Shown: positions 22,761 through 34,998, counted from the first letter of the stretch. The stretch: DNA of 64,000 nt from Shinisaurus crocodilurus (GCA_021292165.1 CM037878.1:3038001-3102000), one strand, 5' to 3'. Translations and numbers: made by a program. Notes: generated from the letters alone by a model not told the origin.

Positions 22761-22883
22761 CAGTGTTCTCCAACCTTTGGTCCCCAGATGTTTTTGGCCT
22801 ACAACTCCCAGCATGCCCCTGGCTGGGGCATGCTGGGAGTTGTAAGCCAAAAACATCTGGGGACCCAAGGTTGGAGAACACTG
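22761..22883. mobile_element. Foldback hAT-like MITE
   Basis: CAGTGTTCTCC to GGAGAACACTG with both arms complete; flanking TAGAG/CTCTA extends the palindrome so no clear target duplication. Confidence 0.85.
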
Positions 22884-22889
22884 CTCTAA

Positions 22890-23870
22890 GGTGCACTAAA
22901 ATGTGATCTGTGCCCTCCACAGCGGTTCAGTTACACTCTTCATTAAGGACGCTGGTCAAACAAAGCCACACTTGGATTTTCTGTATGCTCTGTTGCAACA
23001 AAGAATTGTTTATCTCTATTGATTTTATGCTGTGTCTGAAGGGTCTCTTCTTCTCTCATCCCCCCCCCCCCTGAGTTGTGTAGGCCTCGCTCTAATCCCA
23101 GTTGGCATCGTCGAGGAAGAGAAGCTTGCAAAGGTGTTACTGAACTGCGGTCACCCATTGGTGGGAAGAAACCAGCTTGTGGAGTTATGTGTGTGGTTTT
23201 GCTTTTTGGGGTGGGATTGGGTGTCTATCCTACTCTTATCTCAAAATGCATGGGACAGACGCCACACGTGCAAAGCCTGAAGTGCATTTAGAAGAAGCCC
23301 TATATATTAATGGCAAACTCATAAGGAGTGTGGATCCTTATATAGCCCAAACGGCACCAACCGGGGGAGCAGCAGCGGGCTTGGGGGAAGCCCCCTATTT
23401 GCAGAAATAAAAATAAAAAGCTTTAGGGACCCCCCACCCACCCAAAGAGCGGGGAAAGGCACCCACAAAATGCAGAGGCTGTGGGGGATGAACTGGGGGC
23501 AGCAGAGGAACAGAATGGGGTGCCTGCCACTTGTAGGTTTTAAAATTAAACTCTTTTTTTAAAATGACCTAAAAATCATCAGATCTGAACACCAGGAAAA
23601 ATCGAATGCTCAGGTTACCTTTATTTAAGAATTTGCATATGCTGCTTAGCAACGGAATTTACAAAGCCGTGATGGGGCAGAGGTGGCTCCCCCAGTCTCG
23701 CGTGATGGCCACCTCAGCCGCTGTTTCTAGAAGGCTCCCGGGTGGGGGGGATGATCCGGCTGAAACGGGCTGCTCAGTCGTGGGGTGGGGCTTGTGGATT
23801 TTATTCTGCCTCTCCCCCTATATTTTGGGCACTGATAAAAACCCCAGGGAACCCTCCGCCCTGCACCTTC
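22890..23870. other. No recognised feature
   Basis: Unassigned. I looked here for a UTS2B signal-peptide exon and found none that I could support. Confidence 0.4.
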
Positions 23871-23874
23871 TGCA

Positions 23875-23975
23875 CAGCGACACGCACTGCTTTGAATATA
23901 GGAGGTTCAAGGTTCAGTCTTGGGCTTCTCCAGTTAGGAGGATCCCAGATAGCAGCTGATGCTTAAGACCACCTT
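23875..23975 (+). mobile_element. tRNA-derived SINE fragment
   Basis: CACTGCTTTGAATATAGGAG and GGTTCAAGGTTCAGTC resemble the B-box area and body of the SINE family at 16052. Confidence 0.5.
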
Positions 23976-24017
23976 TCTGCACCAGGCCCCTGAAGCGCCA
24001 TTGGTGGTCTGGCTAGA

Positions 24018-24140
24018 GGGGTAAATAACCTGTGCTCTCCAGATGTTTTTGGACTACAACTCCCATGATCCCCAGCCATTGGCCATGCTGGCAGGGGCTT
24101 CTGGGAGTTGCAGTCTAAAGGACACCAGGTTGCTTACCCC
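24018..24140. mobile_element. Foldback MITE (GGGGTAAATAACCTG ends)
   Basis: Ends GGGGTAAATAACCTG and CAGGTTGCTTACCCC; arms share GACTACAACTCCCATGATCC with other foldbacks. Confidence 0.65.
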
Positions 24141-24161
24141 TCAACACCTTCTAAAGCACGG

Positions 24162-24278
24162 GTGGGCTACCTGTGTGGCCCTCCAGATGTCTTGGCCTAC
24201 CGTCAGCCCTAGCCAGCGTAGCCAGTGGGAAGGGGTGATGGGTGTTGTAGGCCACTGGATGGCCGCAAGCTGCCCACC
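24162..24278. mobile_element. Foldback MITE, related
   Basis: GTGGGCTACCTGTGTGGCC on the left and GGCCGCAAGCTGCCCAC on the right; the arms pair imperfectly. Confidence 0.5.
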
Positions 24279-25085
24279 TGTGACCTAAACTCCGGCCCAT
24301 GAAAGCGAGCCTGAACAAGAAGCTCTTTAAATTTGCGGAGGCCCCCCTGCATTTCACTCCATGTGCAAAGTCGTGGGAGTCACTCCAATGCCTGGCTTCG
24401 AAATGTCACATGGGGAACTGGCTCTCAGCTGCACATGAAAAAACCGAGCACATCTCTCTCTCCATCTGAGGTTCTGCTATCTTTGCAACCCCATAATAAG
24501 CCAAGGGAAGGGGGTGATTAGGCGGTTTGCAAAATGACAGGATAATTATCTTTGTGGTTTCTCCGGCTGCTCTTCGGGAACAAGGGATGGCAGGTTGGCT
24601 GGCCCGGCTTTTGCCACAACTCGCACGCTTTATAATATATCCACCAGCCAGATCGGAACTAAAGACGTGGTGCATTTCACAGGACTGACACCTTTCCACC
24701 CAGCGACATCTCCCCATGCTGGAGCTCTGAAGGAAATGGGAAGTCAGCCATCGCCTCTGGGTTGGAAACACCGATGGGAGAGAGCGAAGAAGGCCAGCTC
24801 CTCCTGCTCTGCACCTCGCATCTCATTCCACGCACACACCCATTTCCCCAGCATAGGAAGTTTGTAAGGGTGGGCGGGCGGGGGGGTGGTGGTGGTGGTG
24901 GAGGAGGAAGAGATTTAAGGGCATTTTGCGGTGTCTGTTTATTTATGAACCTACAAATTAAGCCATGGGGAGCATGCAAGTACCTTTTCTGACAAAACTA
25001 GCCTTCTAAAGCAGCATCCATTCCCCTGAAAGCAAAGAGCATGCACTTGAAGCTCCACGGCCAGCTGTGCAAACACATCTTAGCT

Positions 25086-25220
25086 CAGTGTTCTCCAACC
25101 TTGGGTCCCCAGATGTTTTTGGCCTACAACTCCCAGCATGCCCCAGCCAGCGACGCTGGCTGGGGCATGCTGGGAGTTGTAGGCCAAAAACATCTGGGGA
25201 CCCAAGGTTGGAGAACACTG
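25086..25220. mobile_element. Foldback hAT-like MITE
   Basis: Full arms around GCCAGCGACGCTGGC. Flanks CTTAGCT and TTAAGCT are an imperfect duplication. Confidence 0.85.
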
Positions 25221-25224
25221 TTAA

Positions 25225-25310
25225 GCTGAATTAATTTATTTATTACATTTCTATACTGCCCAATAGTCAAAGCTCTCAGGGCAGTTCACAAAATAAAGCT
25301 TACGGTAAAA
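25225..25310 (-). repeat. LINE-like tail (TTTATTACATTTCTATACTG)
   Basis: Antisense A/T tail then ACTGCCCAATAGTCAAAGC, a dispersed LINE-type 3' end. Copied again at 26043-26122. Confidence 0.55.
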
Positions 25311-25494
25311 CTATAGAGTCTTAAAATATAATAAAGCATAATGTGAAAACCTCAGTGAGTTTTAAACATCAACAGAATAAAACCAAAGTAAATGTAAAAA
25401 CCAGCAGTAGTGCCAAGATATAAAAAGTACTAACCCCATTTTTTTTTAAAAAAACGACAGAATCCTATGCCTGTTTAGACAGAAAAACGTCCTA

Positions 25495-25580
25495 CAACTC
25501 CCAGCATTCCCCAGCATGCTGCCTGGGGATCATGGGAATTACAGTCCAACACCTCCGGAGGGCACCAGGCGGCGGGGGGG
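25495..25580. mobile_element. Foldback MITE fragment
   Basis: CTACAACTCCCAGCATTCCC and GGAATTACAGTCCAACACC in inverted order. Confidence 0.5.
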
Positions 25581-25624
25581 GGGGAGGCTGCTCTAACTAC
25601 TGCGTTACGCTGTCTCTCCTAGGC

Positions 25625-25790
25625 AGCACGATGGACTAGGTCTGGTGGACCCAAGATGGACGAGGGCTGGGGAGACCCGTGTTCAAATCACCGACCCACC
25701 ATGAAACCGGTTGGCTGATCTTCGGCCAGTTGCAATCTCTGAGCCTGAGCTACCTCGCAGGGCTGTTGTGAAGATAAGGGGCGGGTGGGG
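25625..25790 (+). mobile_element. Sauria-type SINE
   Basis: B-box-like GTGTTCAAATCACC, then CTACCTCGCAGGGCTGTTGT and GAAGATAA, the order known for squamate Sauria SINEs whose 3' end resembles BovB. Confidence 0.65.
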
Positions 25791-26000
25791 GGGATGCATT
25801 CACCCAGTGTGTTCCCCCACTTTCCTTCAAGGGTGCAATACACAAGACTGCAATGAGAAGGGAGAAGTGGGGTTTGTAGGTTTGAAACATAATGCTCCAC
25901 TTGAAGTTCCAGACCCAGCCCCTTTTCAGGGATGATGGGGAGCGGAGGGAAACTGCAAAATATTTTTGGGATGCAACATCTGCCTTGGAGACTCAGATCT

Positions 26001-26122
26001 TGGCATGCACTTGAAGCTCTGGGGACCCAAGGTTGGAGAACACTGTTAAGCTGAATTAATTTATTTATTACATTTCTATACTGCCCAATAGTCAAAGCTC
26101 TCAGGGCAGTTCACAAAATAAA
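26001..26122. repeat. Rearranged copy of 25039-25300
   Basis: GCATGCACTTGAAGCT is joined directly to CTGGGGACCCAAGG and the following LINE tail. It equals the earlier segment with about 135 bp (most of the MITE) removed. Confidence 0.8.
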
Positions 26123-26138
26123 CTTGGCAGGAAAGTTT

Positions 26139-26207
26139 GTTTATTATTTGCATTTATTTATCGCCCATCTGGCCGGCAAACCGGCCACCCTGGGCGATGT
26201 ACAGAAA
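26139..26207 (-). mobile_element. L2 3' UTR fragment, antisense
   Basis: ATTTATCGCCCATCTGGCCGG and CGGCCACCCTGGGCGATGTA are the reverse complement of the L2 tail at 28890. Confidence 0.85.
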
Positions 26208-26604
26208 ATAGTTGGCTTGCTTCTCCAGGACCTCATTCTACATGTCACCTTCAAGGTCCTTCTCTGCACGGGTTTTCAAGACCACCAGGACGGAGCGAGG
26301 CCTCTCAGACTTACCAATGGTCTGTTAAGAAGAGCTGAGCAGAGAATGGTGCAAGGGTTCACAACAGGACTGAAAGGCAGGAAGCCGAAGAGAGAAATAC
26401 GAAAACTTGGTCGGGGGGGGGGGGGGGCAGCTGTGTAGGTGTGAGAGGAACTGAAACAGCTGTGGCCAGGCAGTGCATATGATCAAGCACATTGAGCCTG
26501 GCCAGCCACAACATCATGCCCATGTGCACAAAGCATTAGCAAGCGGTCACGGGCCAGTGGGACCCTGCTCTGTGCATGCACGGAAGGGAGAAGATGCAAA
26601 ATGA

Positions 26605-27505
26605 TCATAGAATCATAGAAAAGTAGAGTTGGAAGGGGCCTACAAGGCCATCAAGTCCAACCCCCTGCTCAATGCAGGAATCCAGGTCAAAGCATCTCTG
26701 ACAGATGTCTGTCCAGCTGCACCTTGAATGCCTCCAGAGTGGGAGAGCCCCCAACCTCCCTAGGTAGTTGATTCCATTGTCTTATTGCTCTGACAGTCAG
26801 GAAGTTCTTCCTGATGTCCAGGCGGAATCTGGGTTCCTGTCACTTGAGCCCATTATTCCGTGTCCTGCAAACTGGGATGACCGAGAAGAGATCTTTGCCC
26901 TCCTCTGTGTGACAACCCTTCAAGTACTGGAAGAGTGCCATCATATCTCCCCTCATTCTCCTCTTCTGAAGGCTAAACATGCCCAGTTCTTTCAGTCTCT
27001 CCTCATAGGGCCTTGTTTCCAGTCCCTTTATCATCCTTGTTGCCCTCCTCTGAACCCTCTCCAGTTTGTCTATGTCCTTCTTAAAGTGAGGTGCCCAGAA
27101 CTGGACGCAGTACTCAAGATGAGGCCTAACCAGTGCCGAGTAAAGGGGAATTATCACTTCCCGCGATTTGGAAGCTATACTTCTATTAATGCAGCCCAAA
27201 ATTGCATTTGCCTTCTTTGCAGCCACATCACATTGCTGGCTCATATTCAGTTTGTGATCTACCACAATTCCAAGATCCTTCTCACTTGTAGTATTGTTGA
27301 GCCAAGTGTCCCCCATTCTGTAACTCTGCATTTGGTTTCCTCTCCCTAGGTGCAGCACTTGGCATTTATCCCTGTTAAATTTCATTCTGTTGTTTTCGGC
27401 CCAGCGCTCCAGCCTATCGAGGTCACTTTGAATTTTGTTTCTGTCTTCCAGAGTATTAGCTGTTCCACCCAACTTTGTGTCATCTGCAAATTTGATAAGC
27501 ATTGA
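26605..27505 (-). mobile_element. CR1 LINE, 3' fragment
   Basis: Octamer tail at the left, then the ORF2 C-terminal region open on the minus strand up to FADDTKLGG (catalytic FADD) near 27490. It ends at a (TG)n repeat. The longest CR1 in the window. Confidence 0.9.
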
Positions 27506-27531
27506 TGTGTGTGTGTGTGTGTGTGTGTGTG
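27506..27531. repeat. (TG)n microsatellite
   Basis: Directly at the truncated end of a CR1. Confidence 0.95.
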
Positions 27532-27989
27532 TCCCGTGCCTTTTCGCCCTTGTCTTCCGGTGGCTTTCCCCTCTGCCACCAGATAGGGGACTCCCCCTTT
27601 CCCCGCCACTGCCTTCACCAAACCAGCCTTCAAACACTCTTGTGGGTGTATTCAATGTGGAGTGGGTAACCCAAGAGACCACAACATTTCAAACAACAAA
27701 GTTCACAAGTTTACTGAAGAAAAATGTTAACAGGAAAAAGTTTTAAAATCTGAATGGATAAACACACACACACACACACCCGTGTGAGCAATAGGGTGAT
27801 AAAATAACCAACTAAAGTCACTAGACCGTGTCCCTATTTTATCCAGGTCCCTTTTTCTAGCAATATCTTACAAAAGGAAGATGCACCTCGGCACATTCTT
27901 AACCAGTTCTCCAGTTCCAGCAGTTCTGACTCTTTCTTCTGTGACTCTCTCCCCGTCTTCTGTGACTGGGTTCGCATGACACTCTAAGC

Positions 27990-28065
27990 CAGTGTTCATG
28001 CTGGCTGGGGCATGCTGGGAGTTGTAGGCCAAAAACCTCTGGGGACCCAAGGTTGGAGAACACTG
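27990..28065. mobile_element. Foldback MITE, internal deletion, with target duplication
   Basis: Starts CAGTGTTC, then jumps into the right arm and ends GGAGAACACTG. Perfect 8-bp duplication CTCTAAGC at 27982-27989 and 28066-28073. Confidence 0.9.
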
Positions 28066-28070
28066 CTCTA

Positions 28071-28960
28071 AGCTGGATGGGAAGGAACATGCTGAAGCTG
28101 AACCCCGACAAGACCGAGGTACTGCTGGTGGGGGACAAGGGGAGGTTAGGGGGATGTTGACCTGGTGCTGAATGGGGTCCATCTCCCCCTGAAGGACCAG
28201 GTCCGCAGCTTGGGGGTCATTCTAGACTCCCAGCTGTCCATGGAGGCTCAGGTGGCAGCTGTGAGCCGGGCGGCGCTGTATCAACTCCATCTGATACGGC
28301 AGCTGCGCCCCTACCTTCCTAATCACCTGCTCCCATCAGTGGTTCATGCCTTGGTCTCCTCTCGCCTAGACTACTGTAATGCGCTCTACGTGGGGTTACC
28401 CTTGAAGACGGTTCGGAAGCTGCAGCTGGTACAGAACGCGGCGGCTCGCCTGGTTAAAGGCAGCTGCCGGCGTGATCACATCACACCAGTGATGAAGGAT
28501 TTGCACTGGCTACCAGTTGCTTGCCGAGCCGAATTCAAGGTGTTGGTTTTGACCTTTAAAACCCTATACGGCTCTGGTCCAGTTTATCTCAAGGAGCGTC
28601 TCCAGCAACACCAAGTGGGCCGTTCAACAAGATCTGCCACAGATGGCCTTCTCCTTGTCCCTTCAGCCAGAGCAGCTAGACTGGTGGGGACGAGGAAGAG
28701 GGCCTTTTCTGTGGCGGCCCCCGTACTGTGGAACTCTCTCCCGAGTGACCTCCGCCATGCCCCCTCTCTGATGAGCTTCCGTCGCTCATTAAAAACCTGG
28801 TTGTTCAGGCAGGAATATGGGGTGGGTTAAGATTTTAAAATTTTTATATTGTTTTAATGTATTTTATTGTATTTATGTATTTTATTGTGTGTACATCGCC
28901 CAGGGTGGCCGGTTGCCGGCCAGATGGGCGATAAATAAATATTAATAATAAATAAATAAA
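28071..28960 (+). mobile_element. L2-type LINE, 3' fragment with open C-terminus
   Basis: From GGATGGGAAGGAACATGCTG to the (AATA)n tail. The last 221 codons of ORF2 (28165-28830) are open, suggesting fairly recent insertion; one frameshift precedes them near 28150. Confidence 0.9.
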
Positions 28961-28975
28961 AAGCCACAGTGACTT

Positions 28976-29190
28976 TGTGTGTTGTCCGAACCCGGCACCC
29001 CCCCCCGCGGGGTGGCTACGAAACCTCCCCCCAAAGCCATGACTTGTTTTAGGGTTCGCTTAACCCTCCATGGCTTAGCGTGTCATCCAAGCCCGAATGA
29101 CACACTAAGCCACGATCGAGCCATTTTGGCTACAGAGGCCCTTGGCCAGAGTGGCAGAAAGTGTTGCTGCTCTGGCCAAGTGGCTCTGGG

Positions 29191-29193
<3 letters not shown>
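28976..29193. other. Repeat-like, unclassified
   Basis: GAACCCGGCACCC and two inverted stretches around CCATGGCTTAGCGTGTCAT suggest a DNA-transposon foldback; ends unclear. Confidence 0.35.

Positions 29194-29222
<29 letters not shown>
29194..29222. repeat. (GT)n microsatellite
   Basis: About 15 GT units. Confidence 0.95.
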
Positions 29223-29228
<6 letters not shown>

Positions 29229-31850
29229 ATCGGGCTCCTCGGGAGGAAGCCAAGTGACAGCAGGCCGGTGGGGAAGAGGAGATCGCTCCCTGCTGTCCCC
29301 ACCTGCCGCCGGTGTCCATCGTGCCGCCTTCCCAAGCCCCACACAGGGGAGGGCGCCCAGGAGAACGTGCCTTCTTCGCTTGGCACGCTGGCCACTGAGA
29401 GAGCAGAAGTGTGTGGGGTGAGCCTTCCTCTCTAGGAAGCCCAGGACAAGGCGGCTTATTGCCCCCTCCCCTTGCTTGGCACTGCGACACTGTCACGGCC
29501 AGGGAGCCTCTGAAAGCTGCCCCAAAGTGCCTCTTGGGCACTTTTCGGCAGCTGTCGTCCCTGCCCTGCGCCCCTCAGTGCTCCGGCGGTGTCCCCCGGA
29601 ATACTTGCAGGAGGACTGAGGGGGGAAGAGCGGGGAGGAGGTGCCTCAGGAGCCCTGCTGTGCCCGATCAATTGTTAGTCGGGCACGGCCAGGGCCCCAT
29701 GCTAACTTTAAGCTCAGGGTGGCTACATTGCCATCCTGGGCTTAAAGTGTTGTGCAAACCTGCCCTCTAACCTTTCCTGTCTCTGCCTTAGGCTTTTTAT
29801 CCTAAAATTGGTTTATTTTCTCTTCCCCAACTCCAGCCAATCAAGAGAGTAGTTTCTTGTTCGCCCTTGCCCCAAATTCCTTTTCCTAAGTTCTCCCTCT
29901 GACCTTCAGTTGAGCCTCCCGCAAACCTTTTCTTCTTCCTCTTCTGAAGACATCCTGGGTCCATATGTACGGTAAGTGAACTTTCGACTTGAGCTGCTTG
30001 CAAACCTTTGGTTTCCTGAGCAGACATCCTGTCTCCCATAACGTGAATGAACTGTCTGGCCGAAACTGACCAGTGAACGCAGGCGTGCGCGCGCCCACAA
30101 ACACACGCTCGATTTAACCCCATCATATCCAAAAGCCAAACTAAATATAAAAATGGAGGGCAGTTTTTCCTTCATACAAGCATTCACAGAGTGCTTCCAG
30201 ATGAGACTTTTATCATGCAATCACGCCACCTCATTCACACAATTTTACAAGGGGTCCAGATGATGTCGTCTTCCATTTGTAACTCTCCCATGTGTTCCCT
30301 CCATGTCGCCTGTCTTTTTGCCAAAAAATCAGTTATGGGAAAGGCTAAATAGCTGTGTCGTGTCTTTTCATTGGTATCACCAGGAGCCATCTCTCTGCAA
30401 GCGCGCACAGGTTTTCCCCCCCCAGACAGGAATCTTAAGTTATGCATTTTAACAAATCTATACAAAAGGAAGGCTCAAGGAATGCGACACACTACTAGCA
30501 GTGGCATCTTTAAAAAACGTCCAAGTGCCTGCCCAAAGTTGTCTTCCAGATTTTGGATCATGCCTGCCTGCCTCCCTCCCTGTCTTGGGAGGGGCTAGTC
30601 AAATAACTACATAAGAGGTTGAAACACTTTGCCCAGCTCTGCATTTCCCCCACAAAGCAAGTCCAATTTGCATTTCAGCTGCCACAATAGTTCATCCCCC
30701 CCCCCCACTGCTTCAACTGAATCAGATTTCACACAGTAAAAACTTATCAAAAACTAGTTAAAGAAGAAGAAGAAACTATGAAGGACCGCCACCGGTCAGT
30801 TCGGGAGTTAACGGGTTAACCGGCACTGTAAAAACTCCCCTTATGCGGTTCCCAGGTGAGCTGAGGGCAACTGCATCAAAAGACACTGGGCGAGAGCTGA
30901 CGGCAGGCAGGCAGAGATTTGTATATAACATCTTTAACTGAGCGTAGCGAATCAGTCAGATAAGGAATTTCACAGTAAACACAGTACAGTCTATAAAACT
31001 TAATGGAGCGTAGAGTTCCAATACACATTCAGCCTAAAGGAGGCTTGCAGAAAACACAGACAGTATTTGCACCAAAGAACCTGAACTTACTAGAAAGAAT
31101 ATCACTGCAAGTTGTTCTGACTTACAGCCGGTTACCAAGCATCCCGCTTGGGGTTGCGAGGCTTAGTCCCGACCGGAGTCGCAGACCTGTTCCGTGCAGT
31201 CCTGCACCTTGCTTCCAACAACCTCGATGGGCTTGGTAGTCCCCTTTTTACCCCTTCCCTCGCCCCCTCCTCTTCCTCTGCTGACAGGTTGAATGGGCTT
31301 TGTCCAGCAGGGTCCTCCTGGCGCCTCCTGGGTGCCTGGAGGTACTTGGCAGCTCTTTGAGACTGCGGGGGGGGGGGGACCATTGGGGTGTATGCAGATG
31401 TGTCCCAGATGTGTCCCATTGAGGTAACCGTAAATGTAAATGTCAGTTGATGTATGGTTGCTGGGAACTGAACCGTCCCTGCCCTAGGCAGGGATTATGC
31501 AGGTGGTGGTGTGGGTGTGCGGTCCCGCTTTCTCTCCACAGAAATAAATGCAGGAAGTATAGCTTGAACGAGGGCTGACAGGCACTGAAAGGGCTGCAAA
31601 ATTAAATGGATTAATCAGTGAGAATAATCAGCTGAAGCCTTTCTCCCAGATTAAGCCTCATCCTCCAGCTAGGATTGCCAACATCTTTACTGGCTCCTGT
31701 TCCTGTGCTTTTAACACCTGTGTCATCTTCAATCATCTGCAGCCAACAATACTGTAAAAAAATATTCAAATGCTGATCTGTGTAGATAAAACTGCTCTGA
31801 AAGGCACAGGGGCAGGGCAGGCTATATTATCCCTGGTTAGTTGTTGTTGT
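29223..31850. other. No gene; unassigned
   Basis: 29570-29700 resembles 38790-38910 (GGTGTCCCC, GACTGAGGGGGGAAG). 30770-31440 is repeat-like. G and C runs at 30700 and 31370. No exon supported. Confidence 0.4.
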
Positions 31851-31854
31851 TGTT

Positions 31855-32565
31855 GTTGTTATTATATTTATTTATATCCCGCCTTTTCCCCAGTACTGGG
31901 ACTCAAGGCAGCTTTTCAACATTAAAACTTGTACAATTAAAACATATAAATAAAAATATACAAAAGTTAAAAATACAATTAAACCATCTATAACATTACA
32001 ATTATCACAATTAAAACAGCAATATCAATATACGGTAAACCGTACTAATCCACTGCATTCTCACAGGTCCAGACTATTCCCAAAGGCCTGCCGGAACAAA
32101 AAAGTTTTTTTGCCTGCCTCCGGAAACATAACAAGGAGGACACCATTCTAGCCTCCCTGGGAAGGGAATTCCAGAGTGCCGGGGCAACCACCAAGAAGGC
32201 CCTCTGCCGAGTTCCTGCCAGGCATGCCTGAGATGGTGGTGGAACTAAGAGAAGGGCCTCCCTTGAAGATCTCAGGGTACGGGCAGGCTCATAAGGGAGA
32301 ATATGGGTCTTTCAGATAACCTGGACCCGAGACGTATAGGGCTTTATAGGTCATAACCAGCACTTTGAATTGTGCCCGGGCCGGAAACAGACTGGGAGCC
32401 AGTGAAGCTGTTGTAACAGAGGAGTCGTGTGCTCCCTGTAGCCAGCCCCAGTCAGCGGTCTGGCAGCAGCTCTTTGAACTGGCTGAAGTTTCCGAACACT
32501 CTTCAGAGGCAGCCCCACGTAGAGTGTGTTACATCCAAACGGGATGTAACTAAGGCATGTGTCAC
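31855..32565 (-). mobile_element. L2-like LINE, older subfamily, antisense
   Basis: The minus strand carries LYVGLPLKSVRKLQ, HWLPVCFR and ALWNSLP-like segments with frameshifts, then a 3' UTR with GCCTTGAGTCCCAGTACTGG and an (ATAA)n tail at the left. More diverged than the plus-strand L2 copies. Confidence 0.75.
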
Positions 32566-32572
32566 TGTGGCC

Positions 32573-33330
32573 AAATCAGACATCTCCATCTGCCTTTGAG
32601 GACTGCATATAGTGAATTCCCTAGTTTAACTATGTGCTGTGTGAAGAAATTCCTTTGATCTGTCCTGAATCTCCCACCAATCAGCTTCATGGGATGACTC
32701 CTTTGAGGTCTAGTATTATGAGGGAGGGAGAAAAATGTCTCCCTGTCCACTTCTGCTGCACCTCATGCATACTAATTTTGTACACCTCTCTCATGTTTCC
32801 CCTCCTCACTTTCCTTTTCTCTAAGCTAAACAATCCCAGATGTTATAACCTTTCCTCCTAGGGGAAAACTATAGAATTTACTTGCACAAGATGTAGTGAT
32901 GGCCAGCAACTTGCATGGCTTTAAATGGGGATCAGACAAATTCATGGAGAGAAGAAGGCTATCAATGGCTAGGCTACTAGTGATGGTTCTATGCGACCTC
33001 CAGTATCTGAGGCAGTACACTTATGTATACCAGTTGCTGGGGGACATGGGCAGGAAAGTGCTGTTGACTGCTGTGTGTGAATAGAATGCTGGACTAGATG
33101 GACCCTTGGTTTGATCCAGCAGGGCTCTGCTTATGTTCTTATGGGAATTGCTCCAACCCCTTGACAATTTTAGTAGCCTTCTCTGCATTTTTTACAGCCC
33201 TACAATATCCCTTTTTTTTTTAGGTGCCGGGACCAGAACTGCACAGTGTTCCAAGCGTGGTCTAATTTTATATTGAAACGGTTAACACACTCATTTATTG
33301 TAAGGTGCCCAAATAACTTTATATTATTGG
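32573..33330. mobile_element. Old CR1/L3-like fragments in both orientations
   Basis: 32573-32875 and 33146-33330 read antisense (CTTTTCTCTAAGCTAAACA; CCAGAACTGCACAGTGTTCC). 32885-33145 reads sense (GGCTTTAAATGGGGATCAGA, GGACTAGATGGACCCTTGG). The sense piece probably inserted into the antisense one. Confidence 0.55.
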
Positions 33331-33334
33331 GCAG

Positions 33335-34410
33335 TATGCAAAGACGACTGCAATTTAATTAATAAATAATCTTGCCAATTCTCAAGCAACTACCACTGGC
33401 TTCCAATCCATTTCTGAGTAGACTGGAGCTCATGCAAGATTGGGCTTCTCCTGTGAACAAATTGAAGCTTAATCCAAACAAGAAGAATTCCCCTGAGCGC
33501 ACAGACAAACATCTGCTACTCAGCAATCCTAGGGCAGAGAATGGCAGATGTTGCTAATAATTTGATGCTATTTGGTGCTTCCTTGTTGCTATGGATCACT
33601 GCTGTCTGCTCGTCAAGTAATTATGCATTTATTTCATCCCTTGTTCTTTTGCTAAGAATCACAACTTCCACAGGCCTTCAGCTCCCCTGCTGAATTGGTG
33701 CGGTCAGTGGACCCTCACAAAGCACACTGGGTGACCTTGGACAAAGCTCTGTCAAGCTAGCAACAAGCAAACAAACAAAAACCACTCAGGGTTGCTGTGA
33801 AGCCACAATTACACTCACTGTAACATGCCCAGTAAACTTTGGATTCGGAAGGAAAGCAATTGTAAGAACTTGCCTAAAAGCCTTGTTTGCCTCTCCTAAG
33901 GCTTAGCTACTTAGGAGCAAGAGCTTTAAACTGTGGCATGCTGGTATTTTGGCTCAAATACCAGCATGCCACAAATGCTGGTATTTGCCTTTTGCCTTCG
34001 GCTCTGCCCACCACGCGATTGCACCCTCCGGAGCTTCACCCAAACTGAGTCCGACCCTCAAGACTGAAAGAGGTTCAGCCCCCCTGCAGTATTGGTTTGA
34101 AAGGATGTATGATGGAACAGCAGGCGGTGGGCGTTCTTTCTCGGCGGAATGGCAATCGCAGGAGGCCCCAAGCTAAACCGGACAAAGGGAAGGAGGTGAG
34201 CAATATGGGAGGAGAGAGAGAATGAATGTCCTCCTCGAAACAGGCTACACAGACTTGCGTCCCTGCCGGGCAGCCACCAAATCTGCCTCCATCCAAAATC
34301 CTCTTATTGAATGCCCATCGGCAGCAGATGTTGCGGATATACTTTTCAGCAAGCAACTAAAAATGATCAATAATCCAGAATCGGATGAAGTGAGAACAGG
34401 ATATATATAG
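33335..34410. other. No gene recognised
   Basis: 33690-33800 has a Sauria-SINE-like trace (GGGTGACCTTGG, CAGGGTTGCTGTGAAG). Inverted CTGGTATTTG near 33940-33990. Nothing else. Confidence 0.4.
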
Positions 34411-34412
34411 AC

Positions 34413-34413
<1 letters not shown>

Positions 34414-34443
<30 letters not shown>
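34414..34443. repeat. (GA)n microsatellite
   Basis: About 15 GA units. Confidence 0.95.
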
Positions 34444-34446
<3 letters not shown>

Positions 34447-34494
34447 CTGTTCCCAGCTACAATGGGATTCACATGAGCATGTGCAGGAACATAT

Positions 34495-34998
34495 GAACTG
34501 GGCACCTCACTTTAAGAAGGACATAGACAAACTGGAGAGGGTTCAGAGGAGGGCAACAAGGATGATAAAGGGACTGGAAACAAGGCCCTATGAGGAGAGA
34601 CTGAAAGAACTGGGCATGTTTAGCCTTCAGAAGAGGAGACTGAGGGGAGATATGATCGCACTCTTCCAGTATTTGAAGGGATGTCACACAGAGGAGGGCC
34701 AGGATCTCTTCTCGATCATCCCAGTTTGCAGGACACGGAATAATGGGCTCAAGTTACAGGAACCTAGATTCCACCTAAACATCAGGAAAAATTTCCTGAC
34801 TGTCAGAGCAATAAGACAATGGAATCAACTACCTAGGGAGGTGGTGGGCTCTCCCACTCTGGAGGCATTTAAGGTGCAGCTGGACAGACATCTGTCAGGG
34901 ATGCTTTGACCTAGATTCCTGCACTGAGCAGGGGGTTGGACTCGATGGCCTTGTAGGCCCCTTCCAACTCTACTTTTCTATGATTCTATGATTCTATG
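34495..34998 (+). mobile_element. CR1 LINE, short 3' insertion
   Basis: Sense orientation: the last ~137 codons of ORF2 open to TGA, 3' UTR, then the TTCTATGA octamers. Its end abuts the broken 5' LTR of the second Copia element. Confidence 0.92.

Noticed and set aside
23077..23291. Hydrophobic frame MCVVLLFGVGLG as a UTS2B signal peptide
   Set aside because: No splice donor in a suitable place and no similarity to UTS2B beyond hydrophobicity.
26840..27682. 280-codon minus-strand frame
   Set aside because: The C-terminal part is CR1 ORF2; the N-terminal part reads through a (TG)n repeat and unrelated sequence.
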